The notes below the pieces were generated by a model. The model was given only the letters and a program-made list of their open reading frames with translations. It searched no databases and was not told the origin of the DNA. Positions 17,749 to 26,687 of a stretch of 64,000 nt of DNA are shown here, piece after piece. Where the stretch lies: NCBI RefSeq assembly GCF_003841485.1, contig NZ_REFY01000005.1, forward strand, positions 310,001-374,000. Reading direction: 5' to 3'. The number at the start of each line of letters is the position of its first letter. The stretch's first letter is position 1. The translations under genes and the position numbers were made by a program. The stretch comes from Natrarchaeobius halalkaliphilus (GTDB lineage Archaea > Halobacteriota > Halobacteria > Halobacteriales > Natrialbaceae).

Positions 17749-18984
17749 TCAGGCCAATCGTCGGAGCGTTCGCTTCATTTCGTTGTTCGTGATGAGATAC
17801 GGCTCGTCGACTCCCATTCCCGGTTTCGCGAGCAGTTGATCCGGTCGGGTAGCAAGGCCAACGTGAGTCGAGACGCGTGCAGAGATGTCCGTCTCCGCAC
17901 AGCTACCACCCAGATAGGCGAGGATATCCGTTCCGGAGCAGTATCGGACGGCATCGATGCTGTTCGTGAGGTCACCGAGATCGGGCATTTTTATCTGTAC
18001 CATATCGACGGCATCGGCGTCGACGAACGCCGTGACGTCCTCGTAGGTGTTACAGAACTCATCAGCGACGATGTCGACCGGAATCGAGTGGTCCGTCAAT
18101 GCGTCTCGAAGCGTTCCGAGCGCGGTGATCTGCTCGCTTCTGGATCCCGCTTCGATCGGGCTTTCTATCCGAAGCTGGTAGGGTGATGCGGCGCGTTCGA
18201 GCTCCGCGAAGTAGTCGACGATATCTGTCGTATCGTACGGTGGATCGAAAATCTCGCCAACGGTACCGTAGATGTCGAGATGAATCGTCGGACGGTACGA
18301 CGACGAGCCGAGTTCGGAGATTCGTTCGCTCAGCCACGAGAGATACTCGAGCAGCCGCTCGCCGTCGGCCCCGATGTCGTCTACCGAGTTGAACAGTCCG
18401 TGGGGGAGAACCGGAACCCGTTTGAGGATCATCTTTTCCGCGTTGTCGTATCGGTTCGACCCACTCTGGGTGAAGATCGGAACCGGCTGTGGAACGAGGT
18501 CCAGATCGTACGCATCCGTAATAACCTCCGTCATCGTCTTCGAGTCAGCGATCGCCGCCGTCTCGAGAAGCGCCTGCGAAAGGCCGTACCGGACCGCCGT
18601 GTGCAATCCGCCGGTCTCGGCGGCGACCTCGTCGATCGTCGCAACGTTGTTCGTAAAGTCGGATGCGTCGCGGCCGACGAGCGCGTCCGAAACGGTCGCT
18701 TCGATATCGTCGAGGTGCGAGTCGGCATCGAAGTAGACGTCACGGCCACCGAACCCGGAGTACTGGACCGCCGTGCACTCGCCAACCCCGATCCGTCCGT
18801 TCGTGAGTTCGATCTGGACGCTTATCGCCTCTGCCGGCTGGCGAACCCGAGAGAAACCGGGAGTAACCGGTTCACCCGCGTAGGAAAATCCGTCGCGGTC
18901 TGCGGTGGTGACGATCGCTTCCTTATCATCGAAGAAGTATCCACCGAGCGTTGGCACTGCAACGACGTCTGCAATCGCTGGCAT
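17749..18984 (-). CDS. mal: Methylaspartate ammonia-lyase
   Basis: The 411-residue protein aligns end to end with my memory of the clostridial enzyme (413 residues), which converts threo-3-methylaspartate to mesaconate plus ammonia. Enolase-superfamily metal ligands are Asp237 (HLDIYGTVG), Glu274 (RIESPIE) and Asp308 (IVADEFCNT); the catalytic Lys is Lys332 (VQIKMPDLG). Gln173 (FTQSG), His195 (VLPHG) and Cys362 are also kept. The clostridial GGTCNET loop reads GGSCAET here, so the substrate-contacting Thr is Ser. In haloarchaea this enzyme belongs to the methylaspartate cycle or glutamate catabolism. Glutamate mutase is not in the window. The start ATG 18984 follows an A/T-rich tract. Confidence 0.93.
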   Translation of the reverse strand: MPAIADVVAVPTLGGYFFDDKEAIVTTADRDGFSYAGEPVTPGFSRVRQPAEAISVQIELTNGRIGVGECTAVQYSGFGGRDVYFDADSHLDDIEATVSDALVGRDASDFTNNVATIDEVAAETGGLHTAVRYGLSQALLETAAIADSKTMTEVITDAYDLDLVPQPVPIFTQSGSNRYDNAEKMILKRVPVLPHGLFNSVDDIGADGERLLEYLSWLSERISELGSSSYRPTIHLDIYGTVGEIFDPPYDTTDIVDYFAELERAASPYQLRIESPIEAGSRSEQITALGTLRDALTDHSIPVDIVADEFCNTYEDVTAFVDADAVDMVQIKMPDLGDLTNSIDAVRYCSGTDILAYLGGSCAETDISARVSTHVGLATRPDQLLAKPGMGVDEPYLITNNEMKRTLRRLA

Positions 18985-19147
18985 AATATATTCATTATAA
19001 TAGGAATATATATTCGTTTGTATTCGTGGAATGCGTTGAGGACGTGAATGTGACGTGGACGTGTGACGACGACATCGTCAACGGTGGCTTCAGCCGCGAA
19101 AACGGCGATATCCAAGGAGTTTTGTGAGTTAAGCGTCAGCATCACGT

Positions 19148-20392
19148 ATGATCGCCATCGACCACGAACGGCTTCGATCCGACATCGAAGCGAACGCACG
19201 CCACGGTGCGATCGAGACCGACACGGGGCGAGGCCGAACGGTCCTGACCGGCTCGGATGCGGATAAACACGTCCGCGAGCGGTTCATCGATCGCCTCGAG
19301 GACGCCGGACTCGATCACCGAATCGACCGGGTCGGGAACATCGTCGGACGGTGGGTGCCAGAGGGAGCCTCCGAAGAAACGCCACCGGTCGCACTCGGAA
19401 GCCATCTCGATTCCGTCCCGAGTGGAGGCATATTCGACGGACCGCTCGGCGTCTACAGCGCTCTCGAGGCGGTCCGTTCGATCCAGGAGTCCGACGAAAC
19501 TCCCTCGCGACCGCTCGAGGTCGTCTGTTTCACCGAAGAGGAGGGAAGCCAGTTCGGAATCGGAACGCTCGGATCGCGCGTCATGACGGGGAGAATGTCG
19601 GTCGAATCGGCGCTCGAGTTGACCAACGACGGCGGCGAGACGCTCGAACAGCGTCTCGAGCGGATCGGGTTCGCGGGGACGGGCGATATCGATCCCGCAA
19701 CGTGGCACGCGTGGTTCGAAGTACACGTCGAACAGGACACGCGTCTGGAATCCGCGGGCGTTCCGATCGGTACCGTCGATTCGATCTCGGGGATCACGAA
19801 CTGTGCGGTGACCGTGACCGGGGAGGCAAATCACGCCGGGGCAACGTCGATGGACGAGAGACGCGACGCGCTGGTGGCAGCCGCCGAGTTCGTCGTCGAC
19901 GTCGAACGGATCGCCGAAGAGATCGCAGCGGAACACCCGAGCGCCGTGGCGACCGTCGGCCGACACGACGTCGAACCGAACGTCAGGAACATCGTCCCCG
20001 GTGGCGTGACGATGCAGATGGACATCCGCGCGACCGAGTCCGACGTGATCGACACCCTCGTCGACCGATACGCGGACAGGCTCGATCGTCTGGAACGACG
20101 TCGTCCGGTCGAAACGTCGATCGATCGCTACCGTGATACGCCGCCGATCGGCTTGTCCGAGCGCTGCATCGATGCGATCAACCGCGGGGCCGACCGACAA
20201 GGAGTCGATTCGATGGACCTGTACTCGGCGGCGATCCACGATACGGCGAACGTCTCGACTGTAACGGACGCAGGAATGCTGTTCGCACCGTCACGCGACG
20301 GAATCTCGCATTCGCCACAGGAGTGGACGGAGTGGGAAGACTGTGCCACCAGCGCTGGCGTGCTGGCGGCCGCTGCACTCGAAGTCACCTAA
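19148..20392 (+). CDS. M20-family amidohydrolase (allantoate amidohydrolase / N-carbamoyl-amino acid hydrolase type)
   Basis: The 414-residue enzyme has the dinuclear-metal signature of the AllC/HyuC branch: LGSHLDSVPSGGIFDGPLG with His86 and Asp97, CFTEEEGSQFG with Glu131/132, EVHVEQD, NHAGATSMDERRDA in the lid domain, and a C-terminal ISHSPQEW with the last metal His. Family members split the amide of allantoate, ureidoglycolate or N-carbamoyl amino acids, releasing ammonia and CO2. Its place upstream of RidA, CoxG, a cyclic amidohydrolase and a molybdenum hydroxylase suggests it acts on the ring-opened product. It is divergent from the methylaspartate ammonia-lyase. Confidence 0.88.
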   Translation: MIAIDHERLRSDIEANARHGAIETDTGRGRTVLTGSDADKHVRERFIDRLEDAGLDHRIDRVGNIVGRWVPEGASEETPPVALGSHLDSVPSGGIFDGPLGVYSALEAVRSIQESDETPSRPLEVVCFTEEEGSQFGIGTLGSRVMTGRMSVESALELTNDGGETLEQRLERIGFAGTGDIDPATWHAWFEVHVEQDTRLESAGVPIGTVDSISGITNCAVTVTGEANHAGATSMDERRDALVAAAEFVVDVERIAEEIAAEHPSAVATVGRHDVEPNVRNIVPGGVTMQMDIRATESDVIDTLVDRYADRLDRLERRRPVETSIDRYRDTPPIGLSERCIDAINRGADRQGVDSMDLYSAAIHDTANVSTVTDAGMLFAPSRDGISHSPQEWTEWEDCATSAGVLAAAALEVT

Positions 20393-20489
20393 TCACGCGG
20401 CCGTGTGAGCCGTTCGGTTCGATCTCCCGTGAGAAGGTCACCTCCTATGGCGGCAGTAGTTTTTACTTGTCGCTTCGTCGAGCTAGCGT

Positions 20490-20933
20490 ATGGAACGCTA
20501 CGCCATCAACCCGAAACCGCTGAAGGACGCACGAGAGATCGGATACAATCACGGGATCGTCGCGAACGGAACGTTCTACATGGCCGGACAGGTCGCGATG
20601 GACGCGGAGTCGAACGTCATCGGTGACGATATCGAAACGCAGGCCAGAAAAGCCTACGAGAACGTCGGTATCCTGCTCGACGCGATCGGAAAGGACTTCG
20701 AGGACGTTGCGAAGGTCACCACACACATCATCGACCCACACGAACGGTACTTCGACGGGTACAAAACCGTCTACTTCGAGACGTTCGACGAACCGTATCC
20801 GTGCCACACCGTTCTCGGAGCACACCAGCTCGCACACGAAAAGTATCTCCTCGAGATCGAAATCGAGGTGCCGTTATCGGCAGACGACATCGATGCGATC
20901 GAACCTGACGGCGACGTGATCCGATCCATCTGA
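20490..20933 (+). CDS. RidA/YjgF/UK114-family protein
   Basis: The 147-residue protein has the Rid fold pattern: a YNHGIVANGTFYMAGQVAMD start, IETQARKAYENVGILLDAIG helix, then VAKVTTHIIDP. The C-terminal strand ends LEIEIEVPLS, where the canonical RidA Arg (R-V-E-I-E) is replaced, so this is one of the non-archetypal Rid subfamilies. RidA proteins hydrolyse reactive enamines/imines; several subgroups cluster with pyrimidine, ureide or amino-acid catabolism. Position between the M20 hydrolase and CoxG on the same strand supports membership of the same pathway. Confidence 0.87.
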   Translation: MERYAINPKPLKDAREIGYNHGIVANGTFYMAGQVAMDAESNVIGDDIETQARKAYENVGILLDAIGKDFEDVAKVTTHIIDPHERYFDGYKTVYFETFDEPYPCHTVLGAHQLAHEKYLLEIEIEVPLSADDIDAIEPDGDVIRSI

Positions 20934-21081
20934 GACGGCTGTTTTCAGTCAGTCCAGGTGAGACCGTGACCGCCCAGCGAACGCGCCAGCGCACCGCCCC
21001 AGCGGAGTGGAGACGAACGGTCGTGGAGTACCGTCCTAGCAATCGCTGGAAATATATCCCAGGAGCGTAATACGACGTAGT

Positions 21082-21546
21082 ATGGAAGTCGAGGAGACTG
21101 TCTCAGTTCCTACTGACCGTGAGACCGTGATCGAACAGATGCAACGGCCGGACGTGCTCGAGCGGGTGATCCCGAACTGTACCGGGGTCGAAGAGGTCGA
21201 TAAACGGGTGTACGAGGCCGAAGTTTCGGAATCGGTCTCGCGAGTGTCGCTCGATCTCGAGGTGGATCTCGAGGTCACGGAATTCAACCCGCCGGATTCG
21301 TTCGTCGTCAGCGTCGACGGCGAAGCGCCGGGGAGCAACACGCAGGTTCAGGCCGAAGCGCGCTACGAACTCGAGGAAAACGACGATCAAACGGACATTC
21401 ATCAGACGATGACGATCGACGTGAGCGGAAAGCTCGCGTCGCTCGGCTTTCGGATGCTGCGGAGTACGGTCAACAAGCGGATGCAAACGATGGTGGACAA
21501 CGTTCAGGCCGAGTTCGAGGAGCCGACGAGCACCGTCGAGTCCTGA
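21082..21546 (+). CDS. CoxG-like SRPBCC protein
   Basis: The 154-residue product resembles CO dehydrogenase subunit G: MEVEETVSVPTDRETVIEQM, VIPNCTGVEEVDKRVYEA (the I-P-G-C-like bend), a central beta region, TMTIDVSGKLASLGFRML, and a C-terminal helix with NKRMQTMVDN. CoxG proteins are thought to bind lipids or membranes and to help recruit or mature molybdenum hydroxylases; they accompany many such enzymes besides CO dehydrogenase. The neighbouring MoCo hydroxylase genes at 23061-27178 agree with that. No CoxD/CoxE partner is seen. Confidence 0.85.
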   Translation: MEVEETVSVPTDRETVIEQMQRPDVLERVIPNCTGVEEVDKRVYEAEVSESVSRVSLDLEVDLEVTEFNPPDSFVVSVDGEAPGSNTQVQAEARYELEENDDQTDIHQTMTIDVSGKLASLGFRMLRSTVNKRMQTMVDNVQAEFEEPTSTVES

Positions 21547-21692
21547 AGCGGAGTGCTTTTATACTGACTTACGGCGGTCCGTATCAGTCGGCTCGCGGTG
21601 GTCCAACGGAGGGAACTCGAAGGACGTCTGGACGGGCGGGCCAGACCTTCACTAAGCGAACGATTTATGCGGATACAGTAAAAGACAGAGGT

Positions 21693-23033
21693 ATGTCTGA
21701 CGTCGATACTCAGTTTTCGGGCGGACGCGTCTACCATGCCGGCGAGCTTATGGACCTGACGGTCGGTGTTACCGACGGAACCGTAACGCATCTCGCAAGG
21801 CCGGGGACGGCGTTGAACGCGACAGAGCAGATTGAACTGGACGGCGAGTGGATCCTTCCGGGATTCGTAGACGGCCACATCCATCTCAGAGAGCCGGGGT
21901 ACGTGGAAAAAGAGGGCATCGAAACGGGAACCGCGGCAGCGGCCGCAGGCGGGGTAACGACCATCGTCGAGATGCCGAACACGACGCCGCCCGTCCTCGA
22001 CGTGGATCGACTCGAGGAGAAGGCGGCCCGGTTCGCCCGAGACTCGCACGTAGACCACGCGTTTTTCGGTGCGATCACGGAAGAAAACGTCGGGACGGGG
22101 AATATCGAAGCGCTCGCTGAAGCGGGAATCACCGCGTTCAAGACGTTCATGGCGACGAGTTTCGGCCCGCTGCTGATGGACGATAAGGGAGTGCTGTATC
22201 GGGCGTTCGAGGAGGTTTCGGACACCGGATTGCCGCTGTATATCCACGCGGAAGACGAGGAGTACCTAGACGAGTTCACGACGCGGTGTAAAGACCAGGA
22301 CGGAATGGACGCGTTCTTCGACTCCCGGCCACCGATCGCGGAAACCACGGCCGTCAGCGACGTCCTCGATATGGTCGAAGCGACGGGAGCCGAGACGGTG
22401 ATCGCCCACGTGACGACGGCCGAAGCGCTGTCGCGAATCCGGGACGGGAGAGCCGACGGACTGCCCGTCCACGCGGAGGTGACGCCGTATCACCTCACGT
22501 TCGATCGCTCTGACGTCGCTGCGATCGGGACCGCCGCGATCGGAACGCCGCCTGCTCGCGACTCGCAAAACTTCGAGGGGCTCTGGACTCATCTCCGGAA
22601 CGGCGACGTTCAGTTGCTGGGATCGGACCACGCCCCGCATCGGCTCGAGGAGCGCGACCAGCCTCCGCTCGAGGTTCCGCCGGGAATGCCACAGCTCGAG
22701 ACGGCCGTTCCGGCGATGTTAGAGGCGATCGATCGCGGCCGGCTCTCGGTCGAAAAACTCGTCGAACTCTACGCCGAAAGTCCGGCTCGACTCCACGGAC
22801 TCTATCCACGCAAGGGGACGATTCGACCAGGTGCCGATGCCGACCTGGTCGTCGTCGATCCGGATCGCGAGTGGGAGGTCGACGCGACCCGCTTTGAGAG
22901 TGCGGCGGACTACAGTCCGTTCGACGGGATGACGCTGACGGGAATGGCGACCGCGGTCTATCAGCGCGGAACGATGATCGCAAAAGGGGGGGAAACGGTG
23001 AGCGAACCCGGAGACGGTATCCGGCTGTCGTAA
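21693..23033 (+). CDS. Cyclic amidohydrolase (dihydroorotase / allantoinase / hydantoinase family)
   Basis: The 446-residue TIM-barrel amidohydrolase has DGHIHLREPG (His62, His64), ETGTAAAAAGGVTTIVEMPN, FKTFMATS with a Lys150 likely carbamylated, LYIHAEDEEY and VIAHVTTAEA with metal His residues, and LLGSDHAPH with the catalytic Asp. A carbamylated Lys followed by the binuclear site is the allantoinase/hydantoinase plan, while HLREPG and SDHAPH resemble dihydroorotase. It hydrolyses a cyclic amide or ureide ring. Beside an AllC-type hydrolase and a molybdenum hydroxylase, a ureide or hydantoin substrate is more likely than a biosynthetic PyrC role. The exact substrate is inferred. Confidence 0.87.
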   Translation: MSDVDTQFSGGRVYHAGELMDLTVGVTDGTVTHLARPGTALNATEQIELDGEWILPGFVDGHIHLREPGYVEKEGIETGTAAAAAGGVTTIVEMPNTTPPVLDVDRLEEKAARFARDSHVDHAFFGAITEENVGTGNIEALAEAGITAFKTFMATSFGPLLMDDKGVLYRAFEEVSDTGLPLYIHAEDEEYLDEFTTRCKDQDGMDAFFDSRPPIAETTAVSDVLDMVEATGAETVIAHVTTAEALSRIRDGRADGLPVHAEVTPYHLTFDRSDVAAIGTAAIGTPPARDSQNFEGLWTHLRNGDVQLLGSDHAPHRLEERDQPPLEVPPGMPQLETAVPAMLEAIDRGRLSVEKLVELYAESPARLHGLYPRKGTIRPGADADLVVVDPDREWEVDATRFESAADYSPFDGMTLTGMATAVYQRGTMIAKGGETVSEPGDGIRLS

Positions 23034-23060
23034 TCGATCGGACCGTCCCGTCGGTTCTCG

Positions 23061-25382
23061 TTAGTCGTCTGCCTCGGTCATCGCCGTAAACACTTTTTCC
23101 GGTGAGGCGGGGAGCTCCGTGACGCGCCCGCCGATCGCGTCGTAGATGCCGTTTAAGATGGCGGCCGGCGTCGCAGTGATCGACGGTTCACCGATCCCTT
23201 TCGCACCGTACGGTCCGTTTCCGGACTCGGACTCGAGGATGATCGTCTCCATCTCCGGCGCGTCGGCCGTCGACGGCAGCTTGTAATCCGAGAGGTTTCG
23301 CGTGAGCGGAACGCCGTCGTCCAGGGAGTAATCCTCCATGAGCGCGTAGCCGAGTCCCTGAACCGCACCGCCTTCGATCTGTCCCTGAACGCGCGAGGGG
23401 TTGATCGCCTTTCCGACGTCGTGAGCGAGTGCGAGTTTGCTCACGGAGACCTCACCGGTGCGGGTGTTGACCTCGACCTCCGCGGCCTGGGTACTGAACG
23501 TGAAGTCCGGGAAGATCGATCCTTCGAGGATTTCGTCCTCGATCGGTGGCTCCGTCGGGGCGCGGAAGGTCTCTAGGTTCTGTAGCGGATTCCCCTCCGC
23601 GTGGCAGGCGATGACGACGTCGCTTACTGAAACCTCGTTCGTTCGGCCCGACGTGTGGACGACGCCATCGGAGATGTCCAGGTCGTCCGCGTCCTCCTCC
23701 AAGAGGTCCCCCGCTTTCTCGAGTATCTGCTGGCGGAGCGTATTGGCCGTCTTTCGAACCGCGTTTCCGGACATGTACAGTCCGCGCGAGGCGGTCACGG
23801 TCCCGCCCAGCGGAGTCGACTGCGTGTCGCTCGAATTCACCTGGATATCCTCGGTCGGAATACCGAGTTCCTCGGATGCGATCTGTCGCAGAGACTCGCG
23901 CTGTCCGCCGCCGAGGTCCGGAATACCGGAACGAACGATCGCGCTGCCGTCTTTCTCGAGTCCGACCCACGACGAGGAGATGTCCCCGAGATACCGCATC
24001 CGTCCGTACGATTGCCAGCTACTGGCAAAGCCCTGTCCGACGACGACGTCCGGATCGTCGGACTGGGACGGCTCCCCGAGCGCGTCGAGGGCGGCGTCCT
24101 GGGACTCTCCGAGCATGACTGCCGAATCGATCGGCTGACCCGTCGCCGTCGTATCCCCTCGCTCGAAATAGTTCTTCCGGCGGAGTTCGGCGGGGTCCAT
24201 CTCGAGTTCGCGGGCGATGGCGTCGATCTGTTGTTCGACGCCGAACGTCGCTTCGACGGCACCGAACGAGCGGAACGCACTCCCCGGCGTGTTGTTCGTC
24301 AGCACGGAGTAGCCGTCGGCTTTCACGTTCGGAATGTCGTACGGGCCGGTGGAGTGATAGGTCGCGTACATCAGGATCCACGGGCTCAAGTAGACGTACG
24401 CACCGGAATCGGAGACTAGCTCTGACTCGACGGCGACGAGGTTTCCATCCTCGTCTGCGGCGTGTTTGTATCGGACGGTAAACGGCGATCGTTTGTGTCG
24501 ACCGACGAACATTTCGTCGCGATCGTAGGTGAGTTTTACCGGTCGTCCGGTTTCCCACGTGAGCAAGGCGATGTACGGTTCGACGGTGAGGTCTTCTTTT
24601 CCGCCGAATCCGCCGCCCATAAGGGTTCCGCGGACGCGGACTTTGCTCTCGGGAAGGTCCAGAATCTCCGCGACCTCCCGGTATTGCTCGATAACCTGGG
24701 TCGCGACTCGAAGGTTCAACACGCCGTCATCGTCGATCCAGGAGACGCCGGATTCGGGTTCCAGATGTGCGTGCTCCTGGAACGACGTTTCGTAGGTGTC
24801 CTCGACGACGACCGCCGCGTCCTCGAACGCCTCGTCGACGTCACCCTCTCTGAGTTTCCAGCGGGCGATGACGTTGTTGCCTCCGTGAACCTCGGGTGCG
24901 TCCGGTTCCATCGCCTCTCTGGGATCGAAGACGCCCTCCTTCGACCCGTAGCTCACACGAATGCGCTCGGTCGCCTCGGAAGCGATCTGTGGATCCGTGG
25001 CCGCGACGATCGCGATCGGTTCACCGAAAAATCGGACGACGTCGTCCGCGAGTACCTGATGTTTGGCTTCGAGCAATCCGACCTCCTGAGATTGTCCAAC
25101 GACGTTCGATGCCGACTTGTTGTTCGGGACGTCCGCAGCCGTAATGACGGCCTCGACGCCGTCTATCGCTTCGGCCTCGGACGTATCGACGTCTTCGATA
25201 GTGGCGGACGCGCGTGTCGATCGACACACGTTGGCGTGTAACAGTCCGTCCGCATCGAAGTCGTCCGCATACGTTAGCTCGCCGGTGACTTTCGAGCGGT
25301 CGTCCGGACCGTAGTGGCTGGTCCCGACGCTCGAGAACACCCGCTTCGTCTGCTGTTCCGTCTGGAGTTGATTAGCGGTCAT
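23061..25382 (-). CDS. Xanthine dehydrogenase-family molybdenum-binding subunit (large)
   Basis: The 773-residue protein is the Mo-cofactor subunit of a molybdenum hydroxylase. It begins with the domain-1 pattern RSKVTGELTYADDF. It has GGGFGGKED with Glu263 at the position of bovine XDH Glu802, and SAFRSFGA with Arg371 at the position of Arg880, both purine-orienting residues. The catalytic Glu near the C terminus is in AKGIGEPSI. It lacks the C-S-F-R active-site loop of true CO dehydrogenase. Partners are the FAD and iron-sulfur subunits encoded divergently at 25818-27178. It probably hydroxylates a purine-like or other N-heterocycle, passing electrons to FAD. TATA-like TAAATCG lies about 28 bases upstream. 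Confidence 0.92.
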   Translation of the reverse strand: MTANQLQTEQQTKRVFSSVGTSHYGPDDRSKVTGELTYADDFDADGLLHANVCRSTRASATIEDVDTSEAEAIDGVEAVITAADVPNNKSASNVVGQSQEVGLLEAKHQVLADDVVRFFGEPIAIVAATDPQIASEATERIRVSYGSKEGVFDPREAMEPDAPEVHGGNNVIARWKLREGDVDEAFEDAAVVVEDTYETSFQEHAHLEPESGVSWIDDDGVLNLRVATQVIEQYREVAEILDLPESKVRVRGTLMGGGFGGKEDLTVEPYIALLTWETGRPVKLTYDRDEMFVGRHKRSPFTVRYKHAADEDGNLVAVESELVSDSGAYVYLSPWILMYATYHSTGPYDIPNVKADGYSVLTNNTPGSAFRSFGAVEATFGVEQQIDAIARELEMDPAELRRKNYFERGDTTATGQPIDSAVMLGESQDAALDALGEPSQSDDPDVVVGQGFASSWQSYGRMRYLGDISSSWVGLEKDGSAIVRSGIPDLGGGQRESLRQIASEELGIPTEDIQVNSSDTQSTPLGGTVTASRGLYMSGNAVRKTANTLRQQILEKAGDLLEEDADDLDISDGVVHTSGRTNEVSVSDVVIACHAEGNPLQNLETFRAPTEPPIEDEILEGSIFPDFTFSTQAAEVEVNTRTGEVSVSKLALAHDVGKAINPSRVQGQIEGGAVQGLGYALMEDYSLDDGVPLTRNLSDYKLPSTADAPEMETIILESESGNGPYGAKGIGEPSITATPAAILNGIYDAIGGRVTELPASPEKVFTAMTEADD

Positions 25383-25657
25383 ACGTATTAGACGTGTGGG
25401 TAAGTACGATTTACCGTCCTGTGGTTGTCTGCACCGTCAGTCGAACCGACGGGAGAGCCCCGGAGTTCGACGACGAGTTCGCTCATACTACCGTACGAGT
25501 GATGATAGTACTATCAGTATTAAAATCTTTGGCGAGCCGACGGAGGCTGTCGGGGAAAACGACGATCTTCAGATGCGCGGGTGAAAGATGAGATGGAGTC
25601 CGAAGAGCCGATATCCGAATTCTTCGGTTTCGTCGGCTCGAAGGGCGACGTTCAATG

Positions 25658-25743
25658 AGACGGTTTGCTGTGACTTTTTACCGGGGCGACCGCGAGCTGT
25701 CCTGCGGTCGCTCCGGTAACGACTTACAGTAGACCGTATGAGA
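25658..25743. repeat. Dispersed imperfect palindrome, full copy
   Basis: The left arm contains GACGGTTTGCTGTGAC, then ACCGGGGCGACCGC. The right arm contains GCGGTCGCTCCGGTAA, then CGACTTACAGTAGACCGTAT. The reverse complement of the left arm matches the right arm with a few mismatches over about 35 bases, around a loop of about 10. The same architecture is at 53821-53904; half copies are at 14681 and 39477. Confidence 0.7.
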
Positions 25744-25787
25744 GGTCGGCAATCGTGAGGTAAAACCGCGGCCGACATGGGGCGAAG

Positions 25788-25795
25788 CTTTAATA
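25788..25795 (+). promoter_or_regulatory. TATA box of the FAD/FeS subunit operon
   Basis: CTTTAATA is centred 26-27 bases before ATG 25818, supporting a leaderless start there rather than at the in-frame ATG 25827. Confidence 0.5.
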
Positions 25796-25817
25796 CCGTA
25801 TCCGGGAGATCATTGAG

Positions 25818-26687
25818 ATGACGCGTATGTCAGCGCAAACCGAGTACCACAGACCGGAAACCATCGATTCGGTCTGTGAGATGTTAGAGGAGTTATCCGA
25901 TCCGACGATCGTTGCCGGGATGCAGTCCCTCGGATTACTGATGAAGGAGGGAATCGTCTCGCCAGAGACGCTGGTCGACATCAACGGTGTGGAGGGATTG
26001 GACGGAATCGAACGAGAGGACGACCACGTCCGCCTCGGCGCGATCGCAAACCACAGAGATGTCGAGTGTTCGGAGATCGTCACAGAGGGAGTTCCAGTTC
26101 TCGCGACGGCTGCGAGTGAGATCGCGGATCTCCAGATTCGAAACGCCGGAACGATCGGTGGTGCAACGGCGTACGCGGATCCGACGGGAGACTACCCGCC
26201 GGTTCTGATGGCGCTCGATGCCACGATCGTTTCCCGGACGACCGACGACGAACTCGAACGTGAGGCCGGAGAGTTCTTCACCGGCTTCTATGAGTGCGCG
26301 CTCGGTCCGTCGGAGCTGCTGACCGAGATCCGCGTTCCCACGATCGGTGACGGTGAAGGAACAGGATACGAGAAGTTGGCGTATCGAGAGAACGATCGGG
26401 CGATCGTCAACGTCGCGACGTATCTGTCCTTAGAGGACGACCGGTGTGGCTCCGCGCGGATCGTCGTCGGAAGCGTTTCCGACCGACCCGTGTTCGCACC
26501 GGACGCTGCGGACTCCCTCGTCGGGACGGCCGTAACGGACGACGATATCGCTGAGGCGGCCGAGGCGACAGCCGAAGAGGTTCCCATCGATCCCGATCCC
26601 ACGGTTTCGGTCGACTACCGACGATCGATGGTCCGAAACCTGACCGAAAAAACGCTTCAGACCGCGCGCGAGGAGGGACACCAATGA
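25818..26687 (+). CDS. FAD-binding subunit of molybdenum hydroxylase (CoxM type)
   Basis: The 289-residue protein has the FAD-binding type 2 fold of the medium subunit: a region ending TIVAGMQSLGLLMK (the A-G-G-Q-like pyrophosphate loop), RLGAIANHRDVE, and NAGTIGGATAYADPTGDYPP, the conserved T-I-G-G-x-x-x-x-A-D-P loop. The C-terminal CO-dehydrogenase flavoprotein domain follows. It carries electrons from the iron-sulfur subunit to an acceptor. Its 3' end overlaps the next gene by four bases (ATGA). Confidence 0.93.
   Translation: MTRMSAQTEYHRPETIDSVCEMLEELSDPTIVAGMQSLGLLMKEGIVSPETLVDINGVEGLDGIEREDDHVRLGAIANHRDVECSEIVTEGVPVLATAASEIADLQIRNAGTIGGATAYADPTGDYPPVLMALDATIVSRTTDDELEREAGEFFTGFYECALGPSELLTEIRVPTIGDGEGTGYEKLAYRENDRAIVNVATYLSLEDDRCGSARIVVGSVSDRPVFAPDAADSLVGTAVTDDDIAEAAEATAEEVPIDPDPTVSVDYRRSMVRNLTEKTLQTAREEGHQ

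Larger units (their letters stand above)
25383..25817. other. Divergent intergenic region with palindromic element
   Basis: The 435-base gap separates the large subunit (minus) from the FAD/FeS subunits (plus). It holds both promoters and one full copy of the dispersed palindrome (25658-25743). I saw no gene in it. Confidence 0.6.

Noticed and set aside
19142-20239. Minus-strand frame of 365 codons opposite the M20 hydrolase
   Set aside because: Antisense shadow rich in Arg/Asp/Val; the plus-strand frame has complete metal motifs.
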